NCBI GenBank assembly: GCA_016213205.1
Contig: JACRAZ010000075.1
Location: forward strand, 62,001 to 126,000
Direction of reading: 5' to 3'
From: Burkholderiales bacterium
Lineage (GTDB): Bacteria; Pseudomonadota; Gammaproteobacteria; Burkholderiales; Burkholderiaceae_C
Length of the DNA stretch: 64,000 bases
Part shown: positions 8,810-18,888 of the stretch, piece after piece
How the letters are laid out: each line of letters starts with the position of its first letter
How positions within the stretch are numbered: the first letter of the stretch is position 1
Position numbers and translations under genes: made by a program
The notes under the pieces: model-generated
Seen by the model: only the letters and a program-made list of their open reading frames with translations
The model's database searches: none
What the model was told of the DNA's origin: nothing

Positions 8810-9760
8810 ATGTCCTCCCTGCCCGACCTGACCTCGCTGGGTGATGGCCTGCATGTCATCGACACCGGCTTCCATCGCCCGCGCTTCGACGCGGCCTACC
8901 TGATGGTCGAAGGCGGCCGCGCCGCCTTCATCGACACCGGCACCAACTTCGCCGTGCCCCGGCTGCTGGCGGCGCTCGATGCCCTGGGCCTCGCGCCGGA
9001 GTCGGTCGACTACGTGATCCCCACCCATGTGCACCTGGACCATGCCGGCGGCTCCGGCCTGCTGATGCAGTCGCTGCCGAATGCCACGCTGCTGGTGCAC
9101 CCGCGGGGCGCTCGCCACCTGATCGACCCCACCGCGCTGTACATGGGCGCGTTGGCAGTCTATGGTGCCGAGGAGATGGCGCGCTCCTATGGTTCGCTAC
9201 GCGCCATCGACGCGGCGCGTGTGCGCTCGCCGTCCGATGGCGAGCGGGTCGAGCTCAACGGCCGGGCGCTGCGCTTCATCGACACCCCCGGCCATGCGCG
9301 CCACCATCACTGCATCTGGGACGAACGCACGCGCGGCTGGTTCACCGGCGACACCTTCGGCTTGTCGTACCGCGAGCTGGACACCGCCCAGGGCCCGTGG
9401 GTGCTGCTGACGACCACGCCGGTGCAGTTCGAGCCGGAGCCCCTGCGCCACTCGATCGAACGCATGCTCGAGGCCGATCCGGCCTGCATGTACCTCACCC
9501 ACTATGGCCGGGTGGGCGAGGTGTCGCGGCTTGCCGGCCTGCTGTTCGAGCAGATCGACGCGATGGTGGCACTCGGCCAGCGGCTGCGCCAGGTGCCAGA
9601 CCGTCACGCGGCGCTGAAGGCCGCGCTGGGGGAACTGTGTCGCGCCCAGTTGTCGCGCCACGGCGTGGCGGACATCGACGCCGGCCTGCAGGCGCTGGCG
9701 CTGGACATCGAGCTCAATGCCCAGGGCCTGGGCATCTGGCTGGACCGCGAGGCGCGCTGA
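8810..9760 (+). CDS. MBL-fold metallo-hydrolase
   Basis: A 316-residue metallo-beta-lactamase-fold hydrolase. The metal-binding signature THVHLDHAGG is near residue 72 (HxHxDH), followed by a second histidine in TPGHARHH and the Asp of WFTGDTFG. ATG 8810 is chosen; a GTG 15 bases upstream is possible. The core fits a binuclear metal hydrolase acting on thioester, phosphoester or lactone bonds; the substrate is not evident. No signal peptide, so probably cytoplasmic. It converges with eda. Confidence 0.87.
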   Translation: MSSLPDLTSLGDGLHVIDTGFHRPRFDAAYLMVEGGRAAFIDTGTNFAVPRLLAALDALGLAPESVDYVIPTHVHLDHAGGSGLLMQSLPNATLLVHPRGARHLIDPTALYMGALAVYGAEEMARSYGSLRAIDAARVRSPSDGERVELNGRALRFIDTPGHARHHHCIWDERTRGWFTGDTFGLSYRELDTAQGPWVLLTTTPVQFEPEPLRHSIERMLEADPACMYLTHYGRVGEVSRLAGLLFEQIDAMVALGQRLRQVPDRHAALKAALGELCRAQLSRHGVADIDAGLQALALDIELNAQGLGIWLDREAR

Positions 9761-9772
9761 GCCTGCTGCCTG

Positions 9773-9788
9773 CGCCGGCCGCGGCGCG
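9773..9788. terminator. hairpin between convergent genes
   Basis: A perfect six-base-pair stem GCGCCG/CGGCGC with a four-base loop sits 12 bases after the MBL-fold gene and three bases after the eda stop on the opposite strand. There is no T-run on either side, so intrinsic termination is uncertain. Confidence 0.35.
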
Positions 9789-9791
9789 GTG

Positions 9792-10421
9792 TCACCGCAG
9801 GGCCGATGCCTCGCGCGCCAGCCGCGTGATGCGCGCCCAATCCCCGGCCGCCACCGCCTCGGGCGGCGTCAGCCAGGAGCCGCCACACACACGCACATTG
9901 GGCAGTGCCAGGTACTGCGGCGCCGTCTCGGGTGTGATGCCGCCAGTGGGGCAGAACGCCACGTCTGGGAACGGTCCGCCCAACGCCTTGAGCATCGGGA
10001 TGCCACCAGCCTGCTGGGCCGGAAAGAACTTCAGGAAGGACAGGCCATCGGCCTGCGCCGCCATCACCTCGCTGGCGGTGGCCACACCGGGCAGCAGCGG
10101 CAGGGCGAGCTCGCGGCAGGCCTGGCCCACCGCGGCGGTGTAGCCGGGGCTCACTGCAAAGCGGCTGCCCGCGTCGCGCGCGGCGCGCGCATCGGCCGCG
10201 GAGCGCACGGTGCCTGCGCCCACCAGGGCCTCGGGCACGGCGCGCGCGATGGCCTCGATGCAGGCCAGGGCCACCTCGGTGCGCAAGGTCACTTCGAGCA
10301 CCTTCACGCCACCGGCCAGCAGGGCCTCGGCCAGGGGCACGGCATCGGCAACGCGCTGCAGCACGATCACCGGGATCACGGGGCCATGGGTGGCCAGGCT
10401 GGCGGGGTCGGTCGTCGTCAT
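9792..10421 (-). CDS. eda: 2-dehydro-3-deoxy-6-phosphogluconate aldolase (KDPG aldolase)
   Basis: A 209-residue class I aldolase that splits KDPG into pyruvate and glyceraldehyde 3-phosphate, the last specific step of the Entner-Doudoroff pathway. The ATG at 10421 (MTTTDPASLATHG) gives the normal family length; the open frame continues upstream only into edd sequence. Visible active-site segments are LEVTLRT with the general-base Glu, LVGAGTV, the Schiff-base lysine region LSFLKFFPAQ and the phosphate-binding FCPTGGIT. It lies 13 bases downstream of edd on the same strand and is clearly co-transcribed. Confidence 0.94.
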   Translation of the reverse strand: MTTTDPASLATHGPVIPVIVLQRVADAVPLAEALLAGGVKVLEVTLRTEVALACIEAIARAVPEALVGAGTVRSAADARAARDAGSRFAVSPGYTAAVGQACRELALPLLPGVATASEVMAAQADGLSFLKFFPAQQAGGIPMLKALGGPFPDVAFCPTGGITPETAPQYLALPNVRVCGGSWLTPPEAVAAGDWARITRLAREASALR

Positions 10422-10434
10422 GGCCTTGGGGCTT

Positions 10435-12249
<1,815 letters not shown>

Positions 12250-12257
12250 GTCGGAAT

Positions 12258-12294
12258 GGTAACTCACACAATCCAGTACTGGTAACTTGGTTAC
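12258..12294. promoter_or_regulatory. candidate operator between edd and the ChaC-like gene
   Basis: A perfect interrupted palindrome GTAAC-TTG-GTTAC covers 12282-12294. A direct copy of its left arm (GGTAAC) sits at 12258-12263, so three arm copies lie within 37 bases just upstream of the edd start. The position suits a repressor controlling edd-eda. The binding protein is unknown; the sequence is not a clear HexR site. Confidence 0.45.
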
Positions 12295-12338
12295 ATCAAG
12301 ACAGGGCCTTTCGCGCTTCTGGCATCCTTGGGTGCGCC

Positions 12339-12932
12339 ATGAACGTCACACCGCTTCGCGACCCGCAGCCGCTGCTGGAGCGCACCCGTGCCGAATGGGG
12401 CGGGCAGTCCGACCTGTGGGTGTTCGGCTACGCATCGCTGATCTGGCGACCGGAGTTCGATGCGGTCGAGCACCGCGTGGCCCGGGTGCGCGGTTGGCAC
12501 CGCAGCTTCCGCATGCAGTCGCGTGTGAACCGGGGCACGCCCGAACAACCCGGGCTGGTCTTCGCGCTGGTCTCGGGCGGCATGTGCCAGGGCATGGTGT
12601 TCCGCATCGCCGCGCGACGTGCCAACACCGAGCTCGATCGCCTGTGGGCACGTGAAATGCCCACCGGCGTGTACGACCCGCGTTGGCTGCGCTGCGAGAC
12701 CTCTGCCGGACCGGTGCGGGCGCTGGCCTTCACCCTGAGCCGGCGCAGCCCCAACTTCACCGGCCCGATCGATGACGGCCAGATGCTGCACATCCTGCGC
12801 CATGCGCAGGGCCGCTACGGCAGCACCCTGGACTACCTGATGCAGACCGCTCGTGCATTGCACCAGCAGCGCGTGCGGGACCGGGAGATCGAACGCCTGG
12901 TGCGGCTGGCAAGGCAGCAAGGCCTGGCCTGA
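12339..12932 (+). CDS. gamma-glutamylcyclotransferase, ChaC-like
   Basis: A 197-residue ChaC-family protein. Family members cleave glutathione to 5-oxoproline and Cys-Gly in the cytoplasm. The substrate-binding signature VFGYASLIW is near residue 28, the RGWHRSF segment follows, and the catalytic Glu is likely that of [14 protein letters not shown]. The tail [19 protein letters not shown] is typical. ATG 12339 fits the family start. It is transcribed away from edd and converges with the nucleotidyltransferase gene. Confidence 0.88.
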   Translation: MNVTPLRDPQPLLERTRAEWGGQSDLWVFGYASLIWRPEFDAVEHRVARVRGWHRSFRMQSRVNRGTPEQPGLVFALVSGGMCQGMVFRIAARRANTELDRLWAREMPTGVYDPRWLRCETSAGPVRALAFTLSRRSPNFTGPIDDGQMLHILRHAQGRYGSTLDYLMQTARALHQQRVRDREIERLVRLARQQGLA

Positions 12933-12952
12933 CCGGCGGGCCACCCGGTGCC

Positions 12953-13579
12953 TCAGCGCACGCGGCTGGTCTCGATGCTGGGGGTGCGCCCGCTGCGCAG
13001 CGCAGAGAGGTCGTCCTGCGTGTCCACGTCGACCAGCACCCCCGGATCGTCGACTTCGAGCCCGATCGACGGGTAGCGCGCCACGATGCGGCGCGCGCCT
13101 TCGTCGCCGTTGAGCTGGACCAGGTCGGAAAACAGTTCGGCGGCAAACCCGACGGGATGGCCGCGCCGGCCCCGGTACTGCGCGAACACCACCGGGTGCT
13201 GGTCCAGTGCAGCGCCTACCGCGGCCAGCGTGGCGGGGGCGACCATCGGCATGTCACCGGGCAGCACCAGCCAGCCCGGCGCATCAGGACGGGCGGACAC
13301 GCCCGCCGCGATCGAGTAGCCCATGCCGAGCGCGGTGGCCCCGGCGCGGCCGACCTCCGGCAGCACCACCACGTCGCGGCGCGCCACCCAGCGTGCCGAT
13401 TCGCCCACCAGCGGCTCGGTGGTCACCACCAGCACCGGCAGCCCGCTCTCGATGGCATGTGCGATGGTCTGGCCCAGCACGCTCTGGTTGCCCAGGGCCT
13501 GCTCGAGCTTGTGTCCTGCACCACGAAAGCGGCTGCCACGGCCTGCAGCGAGCACGATGACGACGGGTTCTGTCTTCAT
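12953..13579 (-). CDS. MobA-like NTP transferase
   Basis: A 208-residue nucleotidyltransferase of the MobA/MocA type. The nucleotide-binding LAAGRGSRF motif starts near residue 10, with the lysine-containing HKLEQAL following, and the metal-binding PGDMPMV lies near residue 107. The segment RRGHPVGF matches enzymes acting on molybdenum cofactors. The most likely role is molybdopterin cytidylyl- or guanylyltransfer, but no molybdoenzyme gene is next to it, so this remains a family-level call. Confidence 0.8.
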   Translation of the reverse strand: MKTEPVVIVLAAGRGSRFRGAGHKLEQALGNQSVLGQTIAHAIESGLPVLVVTTEPLVGESARWVARRDVVVLPEVGRAGATALGMGYSIAAGVSARPDAPGWLVLPGDMPMVAPATLAAVGAALDQHPVVFAQYRGRRGHPVGFAAELFSDLVQLNGDEGARRIVARYPSIGLEVDDPGVLVDVDTQDDLSALRSGRTPSIETSRVR

Positions 13580-13715
13580 GAGGTGTGGCTAGCATGGAGG
13601 GGCGGCCACGGCTTAGACAGTCGGACGATCACTTAAGGCATTCCACGTAGGGAGCTGCCCCACGCCTGATTGCGGGCCCGAGCCCGCCGCGGGTCTGGCG
13701 CGGCATACTGCGCCG

Positions 13716-14354
13716 ATGGACCCGAACCTCGCCGACCTTCGCAAGAACTACGAGCGTGCCGAGCTCGATGAATCGGCCGCAGACAGCCAGCCGCTGCAGC
13801 AGTTCCAGTCCTGGTTCCAGCAGGCCCAGCAGGCCGGTGTGCCCGAGCCGAACGCGATGACGCTGGCCACGGTCGGCGCCGACGGCCGGCCGTCCACCCG
13901 CATCGTGCTGATCAAGGGCGCCGATGCGCGCGGCATCGTCTGGTACTCCAACTACCAGAGCCGCAAGGGCCGCGAGCTGGCGCTGCACCCCGTGGCGGCG
14001 CTGCAGTTCCATTGGGTCGAGCTCGAACGCGTGGTACGCATCGAGGGTCGGGTCGAACAGGTCGACGCTGCCGAGTCTGATGCCTATTTCGCGTCGCGTC
14101 CGCTCGAGTCACGGCTGGGCGCCTGGGCCTCGCCGCAGAGCGAAGTGATCAGCTCGCGCGCGGTGCTGGTGGCCAATGTGGCCCGGTACGCGGCGCAGTT
14201 CGCGCTGTCGCCGCCCCGGCCTCCGCATTGGGGTGGCTTCCGGCTGGTGCCCGACACCTGGGAGTTCTGGCAAGGCCGCAAGAGCCGCTTGCACGACCGT
14301 CTGCGCTACCGGCTGCAGGACGGCGCGTGGCTGCGCGAACGCCTCGCGCCCTGA
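13716..14354 (+). CDS. pdxH: pyridoxamine 5'-phosphate oxidase
   Basis: A 212-residue FMN-dependent oxidase that makes pyridoxal 5'-phosphate from the pyridoxine or pyridoxamine phosphate in the cytoplasm. Characteristic segments are [13 protein letters not shown] at the N-terminus, [42 protein letters not shown] and the C-terminal [11 protein letters not shown] followed by [15 protein letters not shown]. Length and order are those of PdxH. It is convergent with the histidine kinase gene. Confidence 0.96.
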   Translation: MDPNLADLRKNYERAELDESAADSQPLQQFQSWFQQAQQAGVPEPNAMTLATVGADGRPSTRIVLIKGADARGIVWYSNYQSRKGRELALHPVAALQFHWVELERVVRIEGRVEQVDAAESDAYFASRPLESRLGAWASPQSEVISSRAVLVANVARYAAQFALSPPRPPHWGGFRLVPDTWEFWQGRKSRLHDRLRYRLQDGAWLRERLAP

Positions 14355-14430
14355 AGCGCGCCGAGGCTGCCCGCCCGCGAGGCGCCTGGCGGCACAGGTC
14401 GGTCCGGGCCCCTGCGGCAAACCTGCGGGC

Positions 14431-17016
14431 TCAGCTCGGCGCCAGCTGCGCGACCAGTGAGTCGATCGAGGCCAGGAAGCGGCGCACGTCGATCGGCTTG
14501 GTCCAGTAATCGTCGAAGCCCGCACTGCGTGCGGCCTGCACGTCGTCGGGCATGGCATTGGCCGACAACGCGATGAAACGGCAATGGCCCTGGAGCGCCT
14601 GCGCACGCAGGCGGCGCATCACCTCCACACCGGGCAGATCCGGCAGCTGCAGGTCGAGCAGCACCACATCGGGGTTGAAGTCGGGGGCCACGGCCAGCGC
14701 ACTGGCACCGTCTTCGCACATGCGCACGGTCAGGGTGGGCCGCATGCCGAACACCTCGCGCAGCAGCAGCAGGTTCACCGGGTTGTCCTCCACACACAGC
14801 AGGCGCAAGGCGCCACCGGATGCCGGCGCACAGGCGGCCTGCGGCGGGCGCTCCTGGGCCACCGGCGCGGCGGGCAGCCAGACCCTGAACTCGGTGCCCA
14901 GGCCCGGACGGCTGTCGACCTCGAGCACCCCGTGCAGGCGCTCGACATGGCGCTGCACCAGGGTGAGGCCGATGCCCGGGCCGTCGATGCCCTCGTGCTC
15001 GACGCCCAGGCGCTGGAACGGCTCGAAGGCCGCGTGCACCTGCGCCTGGCTCATGCCGCGGCCGTTGTCACGCACGATCAGCTCCCACCCCGGCGCTCCG
15101 GCGCGGGCCAGGGGCCGGCTGGCCAGCAGCACGTGTCCGCCGGGCCAGTTGTAGCGGATCGCGTTGTCGATCAACTGGCTGAACACCCGGGTCAGGCGAT
15201 GCCCGTCCGCCAGCACCAGGCCGGGCAGCGGACGCTCGCTGCAGCGCAGTTCAACACCGGCCTCCTGCGCGCGCACCTCCGACAGCAGCAGGCACTCGGC
15301 CACCACGGCCTCGAGCGCCACCGGCTCAGGGGTGAAGCTGGCAGGCACGGCGGCATCGTCGGTGAGCTCGAGCACGTCCTCGATCATCGACAGCAGCTTT
15401 CGCGCGGCCGTCTCGATGCGCAGCAGCCGTTCGCGCTGGCGCGGGCTCGGTCTTTCTTCGGTGTCCTGCAGCAGCAGCTGGCCGAAGCCCAGCACGGCGT
15501 TGAGCGGCGTACGCAACTCGTGGCTCATGCGCGCCAGGAATTCGGTCTTGGCGCGGCTGGCCTGCTCGGCGCGCTGCGTCTCACGCGCGGCGGCCTCGGC
15601 CACGCGCCGTTCGGTCACGTCGATGTCGATGCCGGCCACATAGCCGGCGCGCCCGGCGGCGTCGCGCACCGCGCGGCCGAACGAGGCCAGCCAGCGCTGC
15701 TCGCCATTCGGCCAACGCACCCGGAACTCATGACGAAAGGTCTCACCGAGTTCGACCTGTCGCTTCAACACCTGCTCGTAGGCCAGCAGATCCGCCGGGT
15801 CGGCGGACTCGGACAACACCTCCTCGACCGGCACTTGCGAAGGCTCGCGCCCGCGCAGGCGGTAGCCCGTCTCGCTGAGGTAGGAAGCGCCGCCGTCGAG
15901 CCGGCGTTCCCACACCCCCACGCCCGCGGCCTCGAGCACGTAGCGCAGGCGCTCGCGTTCGTGCTCGAGCGCCAGGCGCGCCAGCTCCTGGTCGGTGACA
16001 TCCACGTGCACACCCACCGCCACGCGCTGGCCGTCGCGCAACAGGTGCCTTGTGCGGGCATGGATCCAGCGCACTTCGTCGGTGCCGGGCACCGGAATGC
16101 GGAACACCATGTCGTCCACCTGGGGCCAGCGGTCCTGCGCCTGCCGATGCCGCTCGGCCATCCAGGCCTGATCCAGCGGGTGCACGTGGCGCTCCAGCCA
16201 TTCCTGCGTGCTGGGCGGCCCCTCCTGGGGCCGACGGTGGTGAATCCGGTACATCGGATCGTCCCACTCGCCCTCGCCGGTGTCGAAGTTGCGCGACCAG
16301 AATGCCAGCCCGATGGTCTCGGCGGCCAGGCGCATGCGCTCGGACAACTGGAGGCTGCGCTCACGCTCCGAGACCAGCTCGCTGAGATCGATCGAGACGC
16401 CCAGCAGGCCCAGCAGCCGGCCGGCGCCATCGCGGTGCGCGACGCGGCGTGTCAACAGTGTTCGCCATCCACCGGCTGGCAATGCATAACGCACCATCGC
16501 ATCGGCAACGCGGTCGCCCGAGAGCGCCTGCCGCGCGGCACGCGAGATACCCGCCACGTCGTCCGGGTGCATCTGGGCTCGGTGGTCCTCCAGCGGAACG
16601 CTGCCGCTGTCGCCTGCCGAGCCGAGTGCCGCAGCGCCCCTGCGAACAAAGTGGATGCGTGTCAGTTCGGCGTCCACCCACCACACCGACACATCCGACA
16701 TGAAGAGCGCCCGCTCGATCAGCGCGCGGTCGTCATCCCACTGCGCCTTGGGCACGACATCGGGCACGAACCAGATCAGGCGCCCATCATCCAGCGCCAC
16801 CACGCGGCACCGCACCCGTCGCCCGTGCACGCCGAGCATGCGATCCGCATCGCCGGGGACCTGCAGGCTGTCGACGAGCTGAGCAACGTCGGCAGCGCTC
16901 AGCCCGCTGTCGCGCTGCCACTGCAGTGCCGCGTCGTTGAGCTCGCACTGCGTCCCGCCAGCGCCCGTGGTGACCCGCGCGGCGGGCGTCGGCGCCAGGC
17001 GCCAGACCTGATCCAT
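14431..17016 (-). CDS. hybrid sensor histidine kinase with multiple PAS domains and a C-terminal receiver
   Basis: An 861-residue protein with no clear membrane helix, so probably a soluble cytoplasmic sensor. ATG 17016 is chosen because a G-rich ribosome site precedes it; the frame is open further upstream. Several PAS/PAC units fill about residues 80-490. The phospho-acceptor motif MSHELRTPLNAVLG is near 510, followed by an HATPase domain with DNAIRYN, DNGRGMS and GPGIGLTLV. A receiver follows, with CVEDNPVN, phospho-Asp in VVLLDLQLPD and the lysine in YWTKPID. No response-regulator partner is adjacent, so output may go through a separate phosphotransfer protein. Confidence 0.92.
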   Translation of the reverse strand: MDQVWRLAPTPAARVTTGAGGTQCELNDAALQWQRDSGLSAADVAQLVDSLQVPGDADRMLGVHGRRVRCRVVALDDGRLIWFVPDVVPKAQWDDDRALIERALFMSDVSVWWVDAELTRIHFVRRGAAALGSAGDSGSVPLEDHRAQMHPDDVAGISRAARQALSGDRVADAMVRYALPAGGWRTLLTRRVAHRDGAGRLLGLLGVSIDLSELVSERERSLQLSERMRLAAETIGLAFWSRNFDTGEGEWDDPMYRIHHRRPQEGPPSTQEWLERHVHPLDQAWMAERHRQAQDRWPQVDDMVFRIPVPGTDEVRWIHARTRHLLRDGQRVAVGVHVDVTDQELARLALEHERERLRYVLEAAGVGVWERRLDGGASYLSETGYRLRGREPSQVPVEEVLSESADPADLLAYEQVLKRQVELGETFRHEFRVRWPNGEQRWLASFGRAVRDAAGRAGYVAGIDIDVTERRVAEAAARETQRAEQASRAKTEFLARMSHELRTPLNAVLGFGQLLLQDTEERPSPRQRERLLRIETAARKLLSMIEDVLELTDDAAVPASFTPEPVALEAVVAECLLLSEVRAQEAGVELRCSERPLPGLVLADGHRLTRVFSQLIDNAIRYNWPGGHVLLASRPLARAGAPGWELIVRDNGRGMSQAQVHAAFEPFQRLGVEHEGIDGPGIGLTLVQRHVERLHGVLEVDSRPGLGTEFRVWLPAAPVAQERPPQAACAPASGGALRLLCVEDNPVNLLLLREVFGMRPTLTVRMCEDGASALAVAPDFNPDVVLLDLQLPDLPGVEVMRRLRAQALQGHCRFIALSANAMPDDVQAARSAGFDDYWTKPIDVRRFLASIDSLVAQLAPS

Positions 17017-17158
17017 CCACCCCCCATTCGACTCGACGTGCCGGCAGCATCCGGCGCTGGCTGCACTTGGCTGGGCAGTGTACTGCCCGCGCCGCGTGAC
17101 CACGCCCATGGCCGGGCCGCAGCGGGCGCGCATCGCCAGGGCCCGCCAGCCGGCGTGA

Positions 17159-17689
17159 TCACTGTCTCACGCGCTGGGCAAAGGTGCGGCGGAATTTCTC
17201 GACCTTCGGGGCCACCACATAGGCGCAGTAGCCCTGCTGCGGGTTGTTGGCGAAGTAGTGCTGGTGGTACGGCTCGGCCCGCCAGTAGTTCTGCTCGGGC
17301 GCCAGTTCGGTCACGGCACGGCCACCGCACGCGGCGTTGACTTCGTCCAGGACCGCCCGTGCCTCGGCCAGTTGCGACGGCACATGCCAGTAGATGCCGG
17401 ACCGGTATTGCGTGCCAATGTCGTTACCCTGCCGGTTCAGCGTGGTCGGGTCGTGGATCGTGAAGAAGATCTCCAGCACCTCACGCAGGCTGATGCGCGC
17501 CGGATCGAAACTCACTCGCACCACTTCGGCATGGCCTGTCTCGCCGCTGCACACCTGGTCATAGGTGGGCGCCGCGATGTGGCCGTTGCAATAGCCGGAC
17601 TCGACCGACACGACACCGTCGACCAGTTCGAACACGGCTTCCAGGCACCAGAAACAGCCGCCGCCCAAGCTGATGGTTTCGCTGGCCAT
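17159..17689 (-). CDS. msrA: peptide-methionine (S)-S-oxide reductase MsrA
   Basis: A 176-residue MsrA that repairs methionine S-sulfoxide in proteins. The active-site motif GGGCFWCLE starts near residue 8, with the nucleophilic Cys, and EQNYWRAEPYHQHYF lies near the C-terminus. ATG 17689 is chosen because GGGAG lies about eight bases upstream; an upstream in-frame start would add seven residues. It follows the kinase gene's upstream region on the same strand and is divergent from the YdcF-like gene. Confidence 0.95.
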   Translation of the reverse strand: MASETISLGGGCFWCLEAVFELVDGVVSVESGYCNGHIAAPTYDQVCSGETGHAEVVRVSFDPARISLREVLEIFFTIHDPTTLNRQGNDIGTQYRSGIYWHVPSQLAEARAVLDEVNAACGGRAVTELAPEQNYWRAEPYHQHYFANNPQQGYCAYVVAPKVEKFRRTFAQRVRQ

Positions 17690-17807
17690 GGTTCGCTCCC
17701 GTGATGACATGTGGACACGCTTGATTGTCGGCGCGTACCCATTCCCCTTACAGACCGTGTCGTCGCAGCGTCACAATCCCGCCCGTCAGGCAGTGGGAGG
17801 CGGTCGC

Positions 17808-18629
17808 GTGGACAGTCTGTTGGTGTTTCTTGGGCTGTCCGGCATCAAGCCGGTGTTGACAGCGCTGGCCCTGCCACCGGCACCGTTGCTGCTGCTGGCC
17901 CTGCTGGCCGGGCGAATGATCGGCGCCCACCGCAGCGGATTGCTGGGCCGCTGGTTGCTGCTGGCCACGGTGATCGGCCTGTGGTTGAGTTGCTGTGCCG
18001 GCGTTGGCGCCGCGCTGGAGCGCTGGTTGCTCAGACCACCAGCACCGCTGACCGAAGCACGCCTGGCCGCCGAGCGGCCGGATGCGCAGGCCGGCAAGAC
18101 CGTGGTGCTGATCCTCGGCGGGGGCCGTGAGGCCCTGGCGCCGGAATATGGCGAGGCGGCGTTGTCGAACCGCTCGGCCCAGCGCCTGCACTACGGGCTG
18201 TGGCTGGCCCGGCGCCTGGGCGCGCCAGCCATGTTTGCCGGGGGTACCGGCATGGCCCAGTTGCCTGGCCCTGCGGAGGCTGAAATTGCCGCCCGCGTTG
18301 CCGAACGAGATTACGGCCGCAAGCTGCGGTGGGTGGAGAGCACGTCACGCAACACCCGCGAAAACGCCGCTGCCAGCCTGAGCATGCTGCAAGGGCAGCC
18401 GATCACCGAAGTGGTGCTCGTCACCCATGGTTGGCACATGCGACGCGCCCTGCGCGCCTTCGAGGATGCGGCCCGCCGCAACCAGGTGACCCTGCGGTTC
18501 ACGGCCGCCCCCATGGGCCTGGCGCCAGCGGTGGACCGCCCGGCGCTGAACTGGATCCCCACCGCGGAAGGCTTCACCCAGGTGCGGCAGGTGGCGCGTG
18601 AACTGCTGGGGTTGCTGATGGGCGCCTGA
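17808..18629 (+). CDS. YdcF family membrane protein (DUF218)
   Basis: A 273-residue protein with two N-terminal membrane helices (PPAPLLLLALLAGRMI, then LLLATVIGLWLSCCAGVG) and a periplasmic DUF218/YdcF-ElyC domain. The domain shows VVLILGGGREAL, then ESTSRNTRENA and VTHGWHMRRA. Family members such as ElyC affect lipid-carrier use for envelope polysaccharides, but the reaction is not settled. The GTG start at 17808 is preferred because GGGAGG lies eight bases upstream and the hydrophobic N-terminus begins right after it. Confidence 0.82.
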   Translation: MDSLLVFLGLSGIKPVLTALALPPAPLLLLALLAGRMIGAHRSGLLGRWLLLATVIGLWLSCCAGVGAALERWLLRPPAPLTEARLAAERPDAQAGKTVVLILGGGREALAPEYGEAALSNRSAQRLHYGLWLARRLGAPAMFAGGTGMAQLPGPAEAEIAARVAERDYGRKLRWVESTSRNTRENAAASLSMLQGQPITEVVLVTHGWHMRRALRAFEDAARRNQVTLRFTAAPMGLAPAVDRPALNWIPTAEGFTQVRQVARELLGLLMGA

Positions 18630-18654
18630 AGCCGGGGCCTCCATGGCCCGCAAC

Positions 18655-18830
18655 AGACCCGGCAGCCATAAAGCAGAACCCCTCCGAACCTTTCGGCGCG
18701 GAGGGGTGGGTGGCCACCAGCCACCATGTGGAACTCCGGAGGTATTCAGTCCAGGGTTCCTGTAGCGCAGAGACTGCGCAGCGGTTGATACCTTCCATCG
18801 GAAGGCGCCCCTACCTTAGACCAGAACGCT
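18655..18830. ncRNA. candidate structured non-coding RNA between ydcF-like and ubiD genes
   Basis: The 259-base gap between these convergent genes contains more structure than a terminator needs. There is a long hairpin at 18680-18708 (CCCCTCCG paired with CGGAGGGG), a GGTGGC/GCCACC hairpin at about 18710-18727, and a perfect GCGCAG-aga-CTGCGC hairpin enclosed by GGTAT/ATACC arms. On the minus strand a TTGAAA/TAAGGT promoter-like pair precedes this block and a T-rich run follows the long hairpin, which would give a transcript of about 150 bases. The size is compatible with a 6S-like RNA, but I cannot confirm the family or the strand. Confidence 0.35.
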
Positions 18831-18888
18831 CCGGCTTTCAAGCGTCGCTTGCCAATCAGTCAATCGACACCGATTGCCAGCGCCATGC

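Noticed and set aside
12258..12294. HexR operator for edd
   Set aside because: The sequence lacks the TGTARTwwwTTACA pattern; only a GTAAC palindrome is present, so it is reported as an unassigned operator.
14584..17340. Very long plus-strand open frame (918 codons) opposite the histidine kinase
   Set aside because: It is His/Gln/Arg-rich without domains and mirrors a clear kinase gene; long antisense frames are expected at this GC content.
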